Of a stretch of 64,000 bases of DNA, positions 38,176 through 47,827 are shown piece after piece. Numbering within the stretch: the stretch's first letter is position 1; the number at the start of each line of letters is the position of its first letter. The DNA is from Chryseobacterium carnipullorum. GTDB taxonomy: Bacteria > Bacteroidota > Bacteroidia > Flavobacteriales > Weeksellaceae. The notes under the pieces are model-generated. The model had not been told where the DNA came from. It saw only the letters and a program-made list of their open reading frames with translations, and did no database searches. The translations under genes and the position numbers were made by a program. The stretch is from assembly GCF_900142785.1 (NCBI RefSeq), contig NZ_FRCD01000005.1, forward strand, positions 124,001 to 188,000. Reading direction: 5' to 3'.

Positions 38176-39309
38176 ATGTCTAAAGTTTCAGTTATTGAAG
38201 TTAAAAACCAAAGCGAATTAAAACAATTCGTAAGGTTTCCGATGGATCTTTATAAAAACAACCCTTATTATGTTCCTTCTTTTATCAAAGACGAATTTAA
38301 ACTTTGGGATGCAAAAGAAAATCCTGCTTTAAATTATTCAAAATCCCGACAGTTTCTGGCATTCAAAGACAATAAAGTGGTTGGACGAATCGCTGTGATC
38401 ATCAATCACAAAGAAGAACAGGAATTGGGCATCAGAAAAGTACGTTTCGGATGGATTGATTTTATTGACGATAAGGAGGTTTCTAAAGCTTTAATCCAGA
38501 AAGCTATAGATTACGCCAAAGAAAACAACATAGACAAGATTGAAGGCCCGATGGGATTCACCAACTTAGACAAAGCAGGAATGCTTACCATGGGATTTGA
38601 TAAACTGGCCACCATGATCGGGATCTATAATCACGAATACTACCCTAAACATCTGGAAGAGCTGGGACTTACCAAAGAAAAAGAATGGGTGGAATATGAA
38701 ATGAACTTCCCTAAAATCTTACCTGAAAAAGTAGAAAAATTCAGTGGATTAATTGCGCAGAAATACAAACTTAAAGTGCTTAATTTCAAATCTAAACAGG
38801 AGATTCTCCCCTTCGTAGAACCGATGTTTAAATTGCTTGACGAGACTTATAAACATCTTTCTACCTACACGCCTATTTCAGACGAACAGATACAGACCTA
38901 CAGAGAAAAATACTTCCCTTTTATAGACAAAAACTACGTCATCTGCGTGGTAGATGAAAATAACGAACTGGTTTCTTTTGCCATCACGATGCCTTCATAT
39001 TCAAAGGCTTTACAGAAATCAAAGGGAAAACTATTTCCTTTCGGATGGTGGCACTTCTTGCAGGCAGGAAAGAAAAATGACCGCGCGAATTTTTACCTGA
39101 TCGGAATTCATCCGGAATATCAGAGACGCGGCGTAACAGCCATTATATTCAAAGAAATTTTCGTGCGTTTTACCAGTATGGGAATCGATTTTGCTGAAAC
39201 AAATCCGGAGCTTGAAGAAAACAAGAGTGTCCAGGTTCTCTGGCAGGACTACAATCCGGTGAATCACAAGCGAAGAAGAACGTATTCGTTAATGGTCAAT
39301 AATGACTGA
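38176..39309 (+). CDS. GNAT-fold N-acetyltransferase-like protein
   Basis: 377 residues from the ATG at 38176. Two parts: residues about 1-195 (FPMDLYKNNPYYVPSFIKDE, FGWIDFIDD, GPMGFTNLDKAGML), and a C-terminal GNAT-like domain with LIGIHPEYQRRGVTAIIF, where QRRGV is the acetyl-CoA pyrophosphate loop. The family is common in Bacteroidota and of unknown substrate. Confidence 0.85.
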   Translation: MSKVSVIEVKNQSELKQFVRFPMDLYKNNPYYVPSFIKDEFKLWDAKENPALNYSKSRQFLAFKDNKVVGRIAVIINHKEEQELGIRKVRFGWIDFIDDKEVSKALIQKAIDYAKENNIDKIEGPMGFTNLDKAGMLTMGFDKLATMIGIYNHEYYPKHLEELGLTKEKEWVEYEMNFPKILPEKVEKFSGLIAQKYKLKVLNFKSKQEILPFVEPMFKLLDETYKHLSTYTPISDEQIQTYREKYFPFIDKNYVICVVDENNELVSFAITMPSYSKALQKSKGKLFPFGWWHFLQAGKKNDRANFYLIGIHPEYQRRGVTAIIFKEIFVRFTSMGIDFAETNPELEENKSVQVLWQDYNPVNHKRRRTYSLMVNND

Positions 39310-39450
39310 TCATTAATGATTAATAAAATATGAGTTATTCGTGACTTATTTTAAACCGGTAACAAATAACTCATACTTTACCCCTTGAAACCCCAACCCC
39401 GGCATTTGATAACCCGAAACCCGTATCTTTAAACCCGTATCCCATCATCC
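39310..39450. other. Word-like low-complexity spacer
   Basis: The gap contains near-repeats of 'aacccgaaaccc', 'cccgtatctttaaacccgtatccc' and 'aataactcatac', without coding signal. Similar spacers occur in the nuo operon. Confidence 0.6.
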
Positions 39451-39627
39451 ATGAAACCACATCTTATTGTTTTCGCTGCTCTCATCGCAGCATTTATCGC
39501 TTACAACTTCTTTTTTAAGATCGAAGATGATCGAATGAATACGGTAGTTAACATAATATTAGCCAGTATCCTTTTCGGATATATTTCATTCATGGCCTAC
39601 TCTCTCCTCAAAAAAATGAAGAAATAA
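39451..39627 (+). CDS. Small two-helix membrane protein
   Basis: 58 residues from the ATG at 39451: two hydrophobic helices (about 5-22 and 32-52) linked by KIEDDRMN, with a basic C-terminal KKMKK. No family recognised. It lies about 90 bases before the nuo promoter and may be an independent small membrane protein. Confidence 0.6.
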   Translation: MKPHLIVFAALIAAFIAYNFFFKIEDDRMNTVVNIILASILFGYISFMAYSLLKKMKK

Positions 39628-39717
39628 GTACTATTTTTATTGATTCTAAATTACCGCTTTTCCCCATTTTAATCCCACTTTTAAGCTTATTAATTTCATG
39701 CTTTCTTGTTTATTCGC

Positions 39718-39725
39718 TAAATTTG
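39718..39725 (+). promoter_or_regulatory. Promoter box of the nuo operon
   Basis: TAAATTTG, 24 bases before the nuoA ATG; no clear -33 element. No other box as good lies between nuoA and nuoN in the short gaps I checked. Confidence 0.65.
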
Positions 39726-39748
39726 CAAATTGAGATAATAATGCAAAA

Positions 39749-40120
39749 ATGAATTTACCTGAAAGTTATATTCCAATCCTTATCCAAGCAGGTGTAGCCA
39801 TGGCGTTTGTAGCCGTTTCTTTGCTTGGAGCACATTTTCTGGGACCGAAACAGAAGAAAGGAAATTCTGTCAAGAACCAAAGCTGGGAATGTGGAGTTCC
39901 TGTAGAGGGAAATGCGAGAACACCGTTTTCTATTAAATACTTCCTGACTGCGGTATTGTTCGTACTATTCGATATTGAAATCGTATTTTTTTACCCATAT
40001 GCGGTTAATTTCAGAGAATTCGGAGTAGAAGGATTCCTGGCCGTACTTACGTTCGTCGCAATCTTCTTCATGGCGTTTTTCTATGTTTGGAAACGTGGTG
40101 CATTAGATTGGGATAAATAA
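39749..40120 (+). CDS. nuoA: NADH-quinone oxidoreductase subunit A
   Basis: 123 residues, three membrane helices (about 10-30, 65-88, 93-115). Contains the NuoA hallmark YECG-type loop as SWECGVPVEGNARTPFSIKYFL and the acidic LFDIEIVFFYPYA helix. Membrane-arm subunit close to the quinone site. First gene of the operon. Confidence 0.96.
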   Translation: MNLPESYIPILIQAGVAMAFVAVSLLGAHFLGPKQKKGNSVKNQSWECGVPVEGNARTPFSIKYFLTAVLFVLFDIEIVFFYPYAVNFREFGVEGFLAVLTFVAIFFMAFFYVWKRGALDWDK

Positions 40121-40223
40121 ATTTTAACATTAAAAGATTTAATGTATTTGAATAATTTAAAAATGAGTAATGCTCAATTTTTTTGAATCCTTCAATACTT
40201 CAGTCTTTAAATATTTAATAAAA

Positions 40224-40784
40224 ATGTCAGATAAAAAACCAGTAATAAGAACAGATGCACCTGCTCCCGAAGGATTTGAAGGAGAAGGGTTTTTCGCAAC
40301 AAAACTGAGCAGTGTGATCGGAATGGCTAGAAAGTTTTCTCTTTGGCCTTTACCATTTGCTACTTCTTGTTGTGGTATCGAGTTTATGGCTACCCTGAAC
40401 CCTACGTATGATGCTTCTAGATTTGGTATGGAGAGAAACTCTTTCTCACCAAGACAGGCAGATATGTTGATGGTTTGCGGAACGATATCTAAAAAATTAG
40501 GACCAGTCCTAAAAGAAGTTTACACTCAGATGGCAGAGCCGAAATGGGTGGTTGCTGTTGGAGCTTGTGCTTCCAGCGGTGGTATTTTTGACACTTACTC
40601 TGTATTGCAGGGAATTGATAAAATTATTCCGGTGGACGTTTACGTTCCTGGATGTCCTCCTAGACCGGAGCAAATCATTGAAGGCGTAATGCAGGTTCAG
40701 GCTCTTTCGGAAAGTGAAAGCATCAGAAGAAGAGATATGCCTGAATACCAGAAATTACTAGATTCTTACAACATAAGCAACTAA
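40224..40784 (+). CDS. nuoB: NADH-quinone oxidoreductase subunit B
   Basis: 186 residues from the ATG at 40224; an upstream in-frame ATG-like start at 40170 would add 18 non-conserved residues. Carries the N2 cluster ligands: FATSCCGIEFM, VCGTIS, GACASSGG and PGCPPRPEQ. N2 is the last iron-sulfur cluster before quinone. Confidence 0.97.
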   Translation: MSDKKPVIRTDAPAPEGFEGEGFFATKLSSVIGMARKFSLWPLPFATSCCGIEFMATLNPTYDASRFGMERNSFSPRQADMLMVCGTISKKLGPVLKEVYTQMAEPKWVVAVGACASSGGIFDTYSVLQGIDKIIPVDVYVPGCPPRPEQIIEGVMQVQALSESESIRRRDMPEYQKLLDSYNISN

Positions 40785-40788
40785 CGGA

Positions 40789-41283
40789 ATGACAAACGAA
40801 TTTGTACTAGAAGCCATCACAAGAGAATTTCCGGATTCTGTTATTTCAAGTTCAGAACCTTATGGAATGTTGACGATTGAAGTGAAGAAAGAAGATATCA
40901 AAAAGATCATTCATTATTTGAGAGATTCCTCACTGGAATTTAATTTCCTTACCGATATCTGCGGAATCCATTATCCAGAATTTCCTGATAAGGAAATCGG
41001 GGTCATTTATCACCTTCACAATATGATGGCCAATTTCAGATTACGTCTGAAAATCTTTATGTCCAGAGAAAATATTGAAGTGGATTCTCTTGTAGAATTA
41101 TTTGCAGGAGCGAACTGGATGGAAAGAGAAACCTTTGACTTCTATGGTATTAAATTTAAAGGACATCCTGATCTGAGACCAATCCTGAATATGGAAGATC
41201 TGGGATACCATCCGATGCTGAAAGAATACCGCTTGGAAGATGGAACAAGAACAGATAAGGACGATAATATGTTCGGAAGATAA
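40789..41283 (+). CDS. nuoC: NADH-quinone oxidoreductase subunit C
   Basis: 164 residues, 30-kDa subunit family: DICGIHYPE, the REAYDLYGI-type region as MERETFDFYGIKFKGHPDLRPI and a C-terminal EYRLEDGTRTD. Separate from nuoD, unlike the E. coli fusion. Starts four bases after nuoB. Confidence 0.95.
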   Translation: MTNEFVLEAITREFPDSVISSSEPYGMLTIEVKKEDIKKIIHYLRDSSLEFNFLTDICGIHYPEFPDKEIGVIYHLHNMMANFRLRLKIFMSRENIEVDSLVELFAGANWMERETFDFYGIKFKGHPDLRPILNMEDLGYHPMLKEYRLEDGTRTDKDDNMFGR

Positions 41284-41357
41284 AAATAATGCAATAAGCA
41301 GTAAGCAATAAGCAATAAGCTTAAAGCCTAAAGCCTAGAGCCTAAAGCATTTAAATT
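41284..41357 (+). other. Low-complexity spacer nuoC-nuoD
   Basis: Composed of variants of 'gcaataagc' and 'ctaaagcctaaag'. No coding or RNA signal. Confidence 0.7.
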
Positions 41358-42581
41358 ATGAAAGATAACTCATTATCTAATATACTTAACCAATACGAAA
41401 GTAAGGAGCAGATTGACGGGCAGTTGTATACCCTCAATTTAGGACCTACCCACCCTGCAACCCACGGGATCTTCCAGAATATCTTAACGATGGACGGAGA
41501 AAGGATTCTTCATGCGGAACAGACAGTAGGATACATCCACAGAGCCTTTGAAAAAATTTCTGAAAGAAGAAATTATTCTCAGATCACGACCCTTACCGAC
41601 CGTATGAATTACTGTTCTGCACCCATCAACAACCTTGGTTGGCACATGACAGTAGAAAAGCTGATCGGCATACAAGTTCCGAAGCGTGTAGATTATATGC
41701 GTGTTATTTTAATGGAATTAGCCAGAATCGGCGACCACCTGATCTGTAACGGGGTAACCGGAATGGATGCAGGAGCGATTACAGGTCTTACCTATATGTT
41801 TATCGAAAGAGAACGTATTTACGATATGTACGAGCAGATTTGCGGGGCAAGAATGACGACCAATATGGGAAGAATCGGAGGTTTTGAAAGAGATTTCACT
41901 CCTAAATTCCATGAGTTATTACAGGACTTCTTAAAAACGTTCCCGGCAAGATTCAAAGAATTCGGTACTTTACTGGAAAGGAACAGAATTTTTATGGACA
42001 GAACCATTGGTGCAGGAGCAATCAGTGCTGAAAGAGCATTAAGCTATGGTTTCACCGGTCCAAATTTACGTGCATCAGGAGTAGATTATGATGTAAGAGT
42101 TGCACAACCTTATTCTTCTTATGAAGATTTCGACTTTATTATTCCTGTAGGAACTGCCGGTGATACCTATGACCGCTTTATGGTCCGTCAGCAGGAAATC
42201 TGGGAATCCCTTAAAATTATCAACCAAGCCTACGACAACCTTCCTGAAGGACCATTCCACGCGGATGTTCCTGATTTCTATCTTCCTGAAAAGGCAGATG
42301 TTTACAAGAAAATGGAAGCTCTGATCTACCATTTCAAAATCGTTATGGGAGAAACCGATGTTCCTAAAGGAGAAGTGTATCATGCTGTAGAAGGTGGAAA
42401 CGGAGAATTAGGATTCTATTTGGTGAGCGACGGAGGAAGAAGTCCTTACAGACTTCACTTCAGAAGACCATGCTTCATCTATTACCAGGCCTATCCTGAA
42501 ATGATCACAGGTTCTGTGATTTCAGATGCCATTGTAACGATGTGTAGTATGAATATTATTGCGGGAGAATTAGACGCATAA
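41358..42581 (+). CDS. nuoD: NADH-quinone oxidoreductase subunit D
   Basis: 407 residues, 49-kDa subunit. Conserved GPTHPATHG with the quinone-site histidine, GYIHRAFEK, GAGAISAERALSYGFTGPNLRASG and a C-terminal SDAIVTMCSMNIIAGELD. The protein ends in DA rather than the usual DR. It forms the quinone cavity with NuoB. Confidence 0.97.
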   Translation: MKDNSLSNILNQYESKEQIDGQLYTLNLGPTHPATHGIFQNILTMDGERILHAEQTVGYIHRAFEKISERRNYSQITTLTDRMNYCSAPINNLGWHMTVEKLIGIQVPKRVDYMRVILMELARIGDHLICNGVTGMDAGAITGLTYMFIERERIYDMYEQICGARMTTNMGRIGGFERDFTPKFHELLQDFLKTFPARFKEFGTLLERNRIFMDRTIGAGAISAERALSYGFTGPNLRASGVDYDVRVAQPYSSYEDFDFIIPVGTAGDTYDRFMVRQQEIWESLKIINQAYDNLPEGPFHADVPDFYLPEKADVYKKMEALIYHFKIVMGETDVPKGEVYHAVEGGNGELGFYLVSDGGRSPYRLHFRRPCFIYYQAYPEMITGSVISDAIVTMCSMNIIAGELDA

Positions 42582-42708
42582 TATAATAGACAAAAAGATA
42601 AAAGAAGAAAGGTAAAAGACTTTCTTCAACCCAATATAATACGAATTTAGAATAACGGACTTCAGAATCTTTTTTCTTTGTTCTTTACTCTTTAATCTTA
42701 GATAAAAA
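42582..42708 (+). other. Spacer nuoD-nuoE
   Basis: 127 bases with word-like 'aaaagataaaagaagaaaggtaaaag' and 'ctttgttctttactctttaatctt' stretches. No gene seen. Confidence 0.6.
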
Positions 42709-43218
42709 ATGAGCGAAACAATAGCTTTTAAACCGGAAAGTTTAGCACAGGTACATAAAATTATGGCGAGATATCCTGAAGGTAGACAAAAATCTGCTCT
42801 TCTTCCTGTTCTACACATAGCACAGAAAGAATTCGGAGGATGGTTAGACGTTCCTGTAATGGATTATGTTGCTGAATTATTAAGTATTAAGCCAATTGAA
42901 GTATATGAAGTAGCTACTTTTTATACTATGTTCAATATGAAGCCGGTTGGTAAATATGTTTTGGAAGTTTGCAGAACGGGACCTTGTATGGTTTGCGGAA
43001 GCGAAAAAATCCTTGATCATATCAGAACTAAACTCAACATTAAGGATGGAGAAACTACAGAAGACGGTATGTTTACTTTAAAGCCTGCTGAATGTCTTGG
43101 CGCATGCGGATACGCACCCATGTTGCAGCTTGGAAAATTCTTTCATGAAAATTTAACAATAGAAAAAGTAGACGAAATCCTGGATCTTTGTAGAGAAGGA
43201 CAAATCGCTTTAGACTAA
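42709..43218 (+). CDS. nuoE: NADH-quinone oxidoreductase subunit E
   Basis: 169 residues, 24-kDa subunit with the thioredoxin-like [2Fe-2S] N1a site: CRTGPC near the middle and ECLGACGYAPM. RYPEGRQKSALLPVLHIAQ is the conserved N-terminal helix. Works with NuoF in the NADH-oxidising module. Confidence 0.96.
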   Translation: MSETIAFKPESLAQVHKIMARYPEGRQKSALLPVLHIAQKEFGGWLDVPVMDYVAELLSIKPIEVYEVATFYTMFNMKPVGKYVLEVCRTGPCMVCGSEKILDHIRTKLNIKDGETTEDGMFTLKPAECLGACGYAPMLQLGKFFHENLTIEKVDEILDLCREGQIALD

Positions 43219-43280
43219 TAAATTGTAATAAAATTAAAATAGCCGTAAGCTAAAGCCGAACGCTAAAAGAATAAAAAAAA

Positions 43281-44639
43281 ATGAGTAAAAAACTTTTACT
43301 TAAAGACGCACATATAGAAGGTATTCGCTACTTTGAAACCTACCGTAAACAGGGAGGTTACACCGCAGCTGAAAAAGCCTTGAAAATGACACCCGAGGAA
43401 ATCCTGGAAGAAGTAAAAACTTCCGGACTTCGTGGACGTGGTGGAGCAGGATTCCCTACAGGGATGAAATGGAGCTTTCTGGCAAAACCGGAAGGCGTGC
43501 CAAGACACCTGGTCGTGAATGCCGATGAATCAGAGCCCGGAACATTCAAAGACAGATATCTGATGGAATTTCTTCCTCATTTACTGATTGAAGGAATGCT
43601 TATTTCATCTTTTACTCTAGGTTCAAATGTTTCTTACATCTACATCCGTGGAGAATACTCTTGGATTCCTGATATTTTAGAAGAAGCCATTGAAGAAGCT
43701 AAAGCAGCAGGATTTTTAGGTAAAAACATTTTAGGAACCGGTTTCGACTGTGAAATTTATGTTCAGAGAGGAGGAGGAGCTTATATCTGTGGGGAAGAAA
43801 CAGCATTGCTTGAATCCCTTGAAGGTAAAAGAGGAAATCCAAGATTAAAACCGCCATTCCCGGCTGTAAAAGGACTTTGGGAAAGACCAACGGTAGTTAA
43901 TAACGTGGAATCTATCGCAGCTATCGTACCGATCATTGATATCACCGGAGCTGAATATGCTAAAATCGGGGTTGGAAGATCTACAGGAACGAAATTAATT
44001 TCGGCTTGTGGAAACATCAACAAACCCGGAGTTTACGAAATTGATATGACCATTACTGTTGAAGAATTCATCTATTCTGATGAGTACTGCGGTGGTATTG
44101 CTAACGGAAAGAAGCTGAAAGCCTGTATTCCGGGAGGAAGCTCAGTTCCTATTGTTCCCGCTAATTTATTATTGAGAACCGTAAACGGAGAACCTAGATA
44201 TATGAACTATGAATCATTGGCTGACGGTGGTTTTGCTACCGGAACGATGATGGGTTCAGGAGGTTTCATTGTTTTAGATGAAGACCAGTGTATCGTGGAA
44301 CATACCATGACTTTAGCGAGATTTTATCATCACGAAAGTTGTGGACAGTGTACGCCTTGCCGTGAAGGAACGGGATGGATGCATAAGATCCTTAAGAAGA
44401 TAGAAAAAGGAGAAGGAAAAATGGAAGACATCGACCTTCTTTGGGATATACAGAGAAAAATTGAAGGAAATACCATCTGTCCATTGGGTGATGCAGCGGC
44501 TTGGCCTGTTGCAGCAGCAATCCGTCACTTTAGAGACGAATTCGAATGGCACGTGAAAAACCCTGAATTATCTCAGACACAAAATTATGGATTAGCCAAT
44601 TACGCAGATCCTATTCCTGCTGTTGAAAAAAATGCATAG
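43281..44639 (+). CDS. nuoF: NADH-quinone oxidoreductase subunit F
   Basis: 452 residues, 51-kDa subunit: FMN/NADH site GLRGRGGAGFPTGMKWSF and GAYICGEETALLESLEG, then the N3 [4Fe-4S] ligands ESCGQCTPCREGT and GNTICPLGDA. It oxidises NADH and passes electrons to N3. Followed after five bases by an unrelated outer-membrane-type gene rather than nuoG. Confidence 0.97.
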   Translation: MSKKLLLKDAHIEGIRYFETYRKQGGYTAAEKALKMTPEEILEEVKTSGLRGRGGAGFPTGMKWSFLAKPEGVPRHLVVNADESEPGTFKDRYLMEFLPHLLIEGMLISSFTLGSNVSYIYIRGEYSWIPDILEEAIEEAKAAGFLGKNILGTGFDCEIYVQRGGGAYICGEETALLESLEGKRGNPRLKPPFPAVKGLWERPTVVNNVESIAAIVPIIDITGAEYAKIGVGRSTGTKLISACGNINKPGVYEIDMTITVEEFIYSDEYCGGIANGKKLKACIPGGSSVPIVPANLLLRTVNGEPRYMNYESLADGGFATGTMMGSGGFIVLDEDQCIVEHTMTLARFYHHESCGQCTPCREGTGWMHKILKKIEKGEGKMEDIDLLWDIQRKIEGNTICPLGDAAAWPVAAAIRHFRDEFEWHVKNPELSQTQNYGLANYADPIPAVEKNA

Positions 44640-44644
44640 CTAAA

Positions 44645-45526
44645 ATGAAGAAGTTATTGGTTGTTGGATTAATGGTGTCAGGTTTTGCTTTCGGTCAAGT
44701 GAAAAAAGATACATTAGGCAAAGAATATAAACTGGAGGTAACTCCATATAAAGCTGAAAAGAAAGAAAAACCTTTACCACTAAGCAAAAAAGGTCAGGTG
44801 TTTGTTTTTTACGGATGGAACAGAGGCGCTTTCAGCAATTCTGACATCCATTTCACAGGAAACGGATACGATTTTCAGTTGAATAATGTACAGGCAAGAG
44901 ATAAACCTACCAAGTTCGGAATCGTTTATATAGATCCAAGCTGGTTTACCGTAACGCAGTATAACTTCAGAATAGGATATTTTATAAAAGATAATTTAGC
45001 CCTTGTTTTAGGAATCGATCACATGAAATATGTGATGAAACAGGACCAGACGGCTGACTTTTCAGGAACCATTTCAGATCCTAAATATGCAGGAATGGTG
45101 CAGAACGGACAGGTTAATTTAGCCGATACCCAGTTCTTAACTTTTGAACATACGGACGGTCTTAACTATGAAAATTTAGGTCTTGAGAAATATAAAAATC
45201 TTATTCATAAAAAAAATATAGATTTAGTATGGTCTTATGGAGCAGGAATCGGGGTAATGTTTCCTAAAAGTAATATCAAACTTTTTGGAAATGAAAGAAG
45301 TGACCGTTTTCACGTTGCTGGAATGGGAACCGACCTCAGAACGAGCCTTAACCTGGTTTTCTGGAAAAACTGGATGATCAGAGCAGAAGCTAAAGCCGGA
45401 TACATCAATATGTGGGATATTAAGACTACATTGAATAATAAACCGGATAAAGCGCGTCAGGATTTTGTTTTCGGACAGGTCCTTGCTGGAATCGGGTATA
45501 CATTTAACACGAAGAAGTATAATTAA
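44645..45526 (+). CDS. Outer-membrane barrel-like protein inside the nuo operon
   Basis: 293 residues with signal peptide MKKLLVVGLMVSGFAFGQ. The mature part has alternating aromatic strands (QVFVFYGWNRGAFSNSDIHF, YNFRIGYFIKDNLALVLGIDHMKY, MIRAEAKAGYINMWD) and a C-terminal GYTF-type strand, consistent with a small beta-barrel. No link to complex I chemistry is visible. It is placed five bases after nuoF and 43 before nuoG, in the same direction, so it is co-transcribed. Function unknown. Confidence 0.88.
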   Translation: MKKLLVVGLMVSGFAFGQVKKDTLGKEYKLEVTPYKAEKKEKPLPLSKKGQVFVFYGWNRGAFSNSDIHFTGNGYDFQLNNVQARDKPTKFGIVYIDPSWFTVTQYNFRIGYFIKDNLALVLGIDHMKYVMKQDQTADFSGTISDPKYAGMVQNGQVNLADTQFLTFEHTDGLNYENLGLEKYKNLIHKKNIDLVWSYGAGIGVMFPKSNIKLFGNERSDRFHVAGMGTDLRTSLNLVFWKNWMIRAEAKAGYINMWDIKTTLNNKPDKARQDFVFGQVLAGIGYTFNTKKYN

Positions 45527-45569
45527 AATATAGCTTAACGCCTTAAAAGCATAAGCGAAAGCATAGAAT

Positions 45570-46568
45570 ATGAGCGAAGAGGTTAAAAAATTCAAAATAA
45601 CTATAGACGGACAGACTACTGAAGTTTTGCCTGGGACTTCTATTTTGGAAGCTGCCAGACAAATCGGTGGAAAATCTGTACCTCCTGCAATGTGCTACTA
45701 CAGCAAATTGGAAACCAGTGGAGGGAGATGTAGAACTTGCTTGGTCGAAGTTTCGAAAGGATCCGAAGCAGATCCTCGCCCTATGCCCAAATTAGTTGCT
45801 AGTTGCAGAACTAACGTAATGGACGGTATGGAAGTGAAAAACCTTTCGTCTGAAAAAGCTCAGGAAGGTAGAAAAGCGGTGACCGAATTCCTATTGGTTA
45901 ATCACCCTCTGGACTGCCCAGTGTGCGACCAGGCTGGTGAATGTCACCTTCAGGATCTTGGATATGAGCACGGAAACCTTGAAACCAGAACTGAATTTGA
46001 AAGAAATACTTACGAAGCAGATGATCTTGGTCCGAATATCAAGTTGAATATGAACCGTTGTATTCTTTGTGCAAGATGTGTATTGGCTGCCAATCAGTTA
46101 ACAGGTGAAAGAGAACACGGAATTCTTTTCAGAGGAGATCACGCTGAAATTTCTACCTATTTAAACAAAGCTCTGGATAATGACTTCATCGGAAACATCA
46201 TTGATGTTTGCCCGGTAGGTGCATTAACAGACAGAACTTCCCGTTTTGCAAGCAGAGTTTGGTTCACAAAACCAATGAATGCAACCTGCAAATGTGATAA
46301 ATGTTCAGGAAAAGCCGTAGTTTGGATGAAAGGTGACGAGATTGTAAGAGTGACGGCCAGAAAAGATCAGTGGGGTGAAGTGGAAGAATTCATTTGCGAT
46401 ACATGCCGTTTCGAAAGAAAAGAATTGTCCGACTGGAATATTGAAGGTCCTAGACATATCGACAGACACTCAGTAATTTCATTGAACCACTACGAAAAAC
46501 CAAAGGATGAGCTAAGAGTTTTAGACAATCCTATGGCGAAAGAAATCAGTGAAAAAGACGAAAAATAA
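45570..46568 (+). CDS. nuoG: NADH-quinone oxidoreductase subunit G, short form
   Basis: 332 residues, versus about 700-900 for classical NuoG. N1b [2Fe-2S] (CYYSKLETSGGRCRTC, SCRTNV), N5 (HPLDCPVCDQAGEC), N4 (CILCARC, DVCPVGAL) and an N7-like set (CKCDKC...CDTC) are all present, but the molybdopterin-like domain that follows is missing. The stop is followed by a normal spacer and nuoH, with no remnant of the domain, so this is a natural short form rather than a frameshift. Confidence 0.95.
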   Translation: MSEEVKKFKITIDGQTTEVLPGTSILEAARQIGGKSVPPAMCYYSKLETSGGRCRTCLVEVSKGSEADPRPMPKLVASCRTNVMDGMEVKNLSSEKAQEGRKAVTEFLLVNHPLDCPVCDQAGECHLQDLGYEHGNLETRTEFERNTYEADDLGPNIKLNMNRCILCARCVLAANQLTGEREHGILFRGDHAEISTYLNKALDNDFIGNIIDVCPVGALTDRTSRFASRVWFTKPMNATCKCDKCSGKAVVWMKGDEIVRVTARKDQWGEVEEFICDTCRFERKELSDWNIEGPRHIDRHSVISLNHYEKPKDELRVLDNPMAKEISEKDEK

Positions 46569-46650
46569 TTAATAAGATATCAGATTTCAGACATTAGACA
46601 ACAGACTTGCTAATTTCTAACCTCTACTATCTAACATCTATAAAAATAAA
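46569..46650 (+). other. Low-complexity spacer nuoG-nuoH
   Basis: Near-repeats of 'cagatttcagacattagacaacagac' and 'ctaacctctactatctaacatct'-type words. Confidence 0.7.
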
Positions 46651-47715
46651 ATGGATTTACTAACATTTAAACTTATACTTGTACTAGCACTTTTCCTGCT
46701 GTCTCTTACGATAGCGGCCTACTCTACCTGGGCAGAAAGAAAAGTTGCCTCTATCATGCAGGATAGAATTGGTCCCAACAGAGCCGGACCTTTCGGATTA
46801 CTGCAGCCACTTGCCGACGGTGGAAAGTTTTTCTTTAAGGAAGATTTTACTCCAGCCAATGCCGAAAAGTTTCTTTTCGTATTAGGACCGGCATTGGTCA
46901 TGTTTATTTCATTGATCACAGGAGCAGTTATTCCTTGGGGTAAAAGTTTAAATATTGCAGGTACTTCTTTTGATTTACAGGTAGCCAACATTGACGTTGG
47001 GGTACTTTTCATCATCGGAATGGCTTCCATTGGTGTATACGGAATCATGATCGGAGGTTGGGCTTCCAACAATAAATATTCATTATTAGGGGCTATCCGT
47101 GCTTCTTCACAGATGATCTCTTACGAATTAGCGATGGGATTAGCATTACTTTCTATCATTATGATGACGGGAAGTTTAGATTTAAAAGAAATTACAGAAA
47201 GCCAAACAGGTGGAAAACTATGGGGAGTGATTCCTTGGGTTTCCGGTATGAACTGGAATATTTTCTACCAGCCCATTGCTTTCCTTGTATTCTTCGTAGC
47301 TGCTTTGGCAGAGACCAACAGACACCCTTTCGATTTACCAGAATGTGAATCTGAATTGGTAACAGGATATTCTACGGAATATTCCTCCATGAAATTAGGA
47401 CTGTATATGTTTGGTGAATATGTGAACATGTTTATCTCCAATGCTTTCATGGTCGTTCTTTTCTTCGGTGGGTACAACTATCCTGGAATTGAATGGGTAA
47501 CTCAGAACTGGGGTGAAAATGCTGCAGGAATCTTGAGTATCGTAGCATTCTTAACGAAAACGGTAATCGGAATTCTGATCTTTATGTGGATCAGATGGAC
47601 GCTTCCAAGATTTAGATATGACCAATTGATGCACTTAGGATGGAAAACTCTGATCCCAATGGCATTAGTCAATCTATTGATTACAGGTGCTGTGATTTTA
47701 GCATTTGCAAACTAG
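46651..47715 (+). CDS. nuoH: NADH-quinone oxidoreductase subunit H
   Basis: 354 residues, eight membrane helices. Conserved ERKVASIMQDRIGPNRAGPFGLLQPLADGGK and AETNRHPFDLPECESELVTGY loops that line the quinone channel. Membrane-arm subunit linking to the peripheral arm. Confidence 0.97.
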   Translation: MDLLTFKLILVLALFLLSLTIAAYSTWAERKVASIMQDRIGPNRAGPFGLLQPLADGGKFFFKEDFTPANAEKFLFVLGPALVMFISLITGAVIPWGKSLNIAGTSFDLQVANIDVGVLFIIGMASIGVYGIMIGGWASNNKYSLLGAIRASSQMISYELAMGLALLSIIMMTGSLDLKEITESQTGGKLWGVIPWVSGMNWNIFYQPIAFLVFFVAALAETNRHPFDLPECESELVTGYSTEYSSMKLGLYMFGEYVNMFISNAFMVVLFFGGYNYPGIEWVTQNWGENAAGILSIVAFLTKTVIGILIFMWIRWTLPRFRYDQLMHLGWKTLIPMALVNLLITGAVILAFAN

Positions 47716-47827
47716 AATAATTTAAAAATGAGATGATGTGATGATGTGATAATATGGTGATGCGGGAAATAAAAACCCACTTCCATCTTCTAACATCTAA
47801 CGTCTAACATCTAACATCCATAATTAA
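47716..47827 (+). other. Low-complexity spacer nuoH-nuoI
   Basis: Tandem-like 'gatgatgtgatgatgtgataatatggtgatg' and 'ctaacatctaacgtctaacatctaac' runs; stretches shortened here. No gene. Confidence 0.7.

Noticed and set aside
45570..46568. NuoG as a frameshifted gene
   Set aside because: The sequence after the stop is a low-complexity spacer without remnants of the missing domain; the short form appears natural.
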